Shown here: in pieces, positions 63,249 to 64,000 of the stretch
Position numbering within the stretch: position 1 is the stretch's first letter
How the letters are laid out: every line of letters starts with the position of its first letter
NCBI GenBank assembly: GCA_958435945.1
Contig: CAUBIC010000001.1
Coordinates: forward strand, 372,001 to 436,000
Length of the DNA stretch: 64,000 bases
Source: an uncultured Collinsella sp.
GTDB lineage: Bacteria > Actinomycetota > Coriobacteriia > Coriobacteriales > Coriobacteriaceae
Direction: 5' to 3'
Notes under the pieces: model-generated
What the model saw: only the letters and a program-made list of their open reading frames with translations
Databases searched by the model: none
What the model was told of the DNA's origin: nothing
Program-made: the position numbers and the translations under genes

Positions 63249-64000
63249 ATGAATATGCTCAAAATCTCGAAGGCAATCTTTAGGTCGCTCCTCTCCTCCA
63301 GGTCGCTCTGTGTTGCCGTTGTTGCGTTGATGGTTCTTTGTGCTTTGCCCGTCTTCAGGAGCGCGGCTGGCATCGACGGACGGGTTGAATACCTCGAGTC
63401 GGGAATAACCCGTGTTGAGCAGGAATTGTCAGCATCCTATGCGGATGCGCTTGTGAATGCGGGGGAGGAGGGCGTCTATACCTCTTCATCAAGCATGCCC
63501 GCGCTTCTGTACCCTCTTGCCGCGGGGCGTCTTGTCTTGGCGCCGCTCTCTCCTCTGCTTCCGTTTCTGCAGGTATCGGATGGAGCGTACTCCTTTTATG
63601 ACGGATCGAAGGAGTACTTGCTATGGGCCGCAACGGCCGTTGCCGTTTCGTTCCTTGCCGCGCGTCTTAACAAACGTGAAAAACTCATCATCCAGGCACC
63701 GATGGGTGAGCTGGGCAGGCTTGTTGCATCGAGCGTATGGGCGAGTGTTTTTGCGATGCTTGCCGTCTTCGCCGTCAATCTTCCAGGGATAATCGCCGCA
63801 CTTGTGAAGAATGGCCCGGGCTCGCTGTTCTATCCGATAGGCTACGTTCAATATGCGACTCCGGTTATCAAACCGGCTTGGCTGGTGTTCGCACAGACGG
63901 CCATCTTGCAATTCTTGGTGGCGACGTTCATCTCGCTCGTCGTTCACCTTGCCGTGAAGATTGCCAATAACCCTACGCTTGGAATCGTGTTCGTATGTGC
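63249..64000 (+). CDS. Membrane protein, 3' end outside window (ABC-permease-like)
   Basis: An open frame of 250 codons runs off the window end. It starts MNMLKISKAIFRSLLSSRSL, with a first membrane segment (VAVVALMVLCALPVF, about residues 23-37), an extracytoplasmic stretch of about 90 residues, and further segments near 125-140, 160-185 and 215-235. This topology resembles ABC-2-type permeases, but no signature motif was identified. AAGG lies a few bases before the ATG at 63249. It is divergent from the DUF2975-XRE pair. Confidence 0.6.
   Translation, partial: MNMLKISKAIFRSLLSSRSLCVAVVALMVLCALPVFRSAAGIDGRVEYLESGITRVEQELSASYADALVNAGEEGVYTSSSSMPALLYPLAAGRLVLAPLSPLLPFLQVSDGAYSFYDGSKEYLLWAATAVAVSFLAARLNKREKLIIQAPMGELGRLVASSVWASVFAMLAVFAVNLPGIIAALVKNGPGSLFYPIGYVQYATPVIKPAWLVFAQTAILQFLVATFISLVVHLAVKIANNPTLGIVFVC

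Overview
The window looks like a chromosome segment of a gut Coriobacteriia member, most likely Collinsella or a close relative. This rests on the high G+C and strongly GC-ending codons, the zinc-type S14, the spc/alpha ribosomal gene order, and a purine/urate-type catabolic cluster found in anaerobic gut bacteria. The genus is an inference from gene content; no rRNA or tRNA gene is present to confirm it.

Layout. 0-3.1 kb: the end of a Gfo/Idh-type oxidoreductase, a DeoR-family regulator and a fructose-type PTS IIBC permease, closed by a strong terminator. 3.2-3.5 kb: an unusual array of 14-nt arms in alternating orientation with an exact 80-bp period. 3.5-8.2 kb: a pseudouridine synthase and U32 protein pair (minus strand), ridA, and a YheO/DauR-like PAS-HTH regulator. 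8.5-17.9 kb: first catabolic block, with NCS2 purine permease, ssnA, ygfK, a multi-[4Fe-4S] ferredoxin and a fused molybdenum hydroxylase (xdhD-like). 18.0-25.4 kb: an accessory segment containing three arrays of ~62-bp palindromic units (9, 6 and 5-7 copies) that flank an AbiEi/DUF559-like gene and an ATPase-DUF234 gene whose promoter sits in a perfect 25-bp inverted repeat. It continues with a gene remnant, a candidate small transcription unit, a DnaQ-like exonuclease, two unknown genes and a 33-bp-period direct repeat. 25.5-36.6 kb: a second YheO-like regulator and the second catabolic block (ygeX, ygeY, ygeW, carbamate kinase, mocA-like, hyuA, yqeC, yqeB, xdhC-like). 36.9-47.6 kb: ribosomal genes from rplE to rplQ with secY, adk, map, infA, rpoA and truA. 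47.7-61.2 kb: housekeeping genes (glycosyltransferase-like, argR, PBP1a-type enzyme, second U32 protein, tyrS, ade, two HAD phosphatases, citrate synthase, ACT-domain protein). 61.5-64 kb: a tyrosine recombinase remnant, an XRE/DUF2975 pair and the start of a membrane protein.

How the genes work together. The two catabolic blocks together match the Escherichia coli ygeW-ssnA-type cluster linked to anaerobic purine/uric acid use. The permease imports a purine. The molybdenum hydroxylase has no FAD subunit, so it probably exchanges electrons through the ferredoxin with the flavoprotein YgfK. SsnA, HyuA and YgeY act as hydrolases, YgeX releases ammonia from 2,3-diaminopropionate, and YgeW with carbamate kinase can yield ATP. 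MocA-like, YqeB, YqeC and XdhC-like proteins mature the molybdenum cofactor. Adenine deaminase at 55.6 kb fits the same purine economy. Each block lies beside its own YheO-like regulator, and two identical-pattern dyads precede ygeX.

The least explained content is the palindromic array system at 18-22.2 kb, together with the 80-bp array at 3.2 kb and several long inverted repeats in gene gaps.
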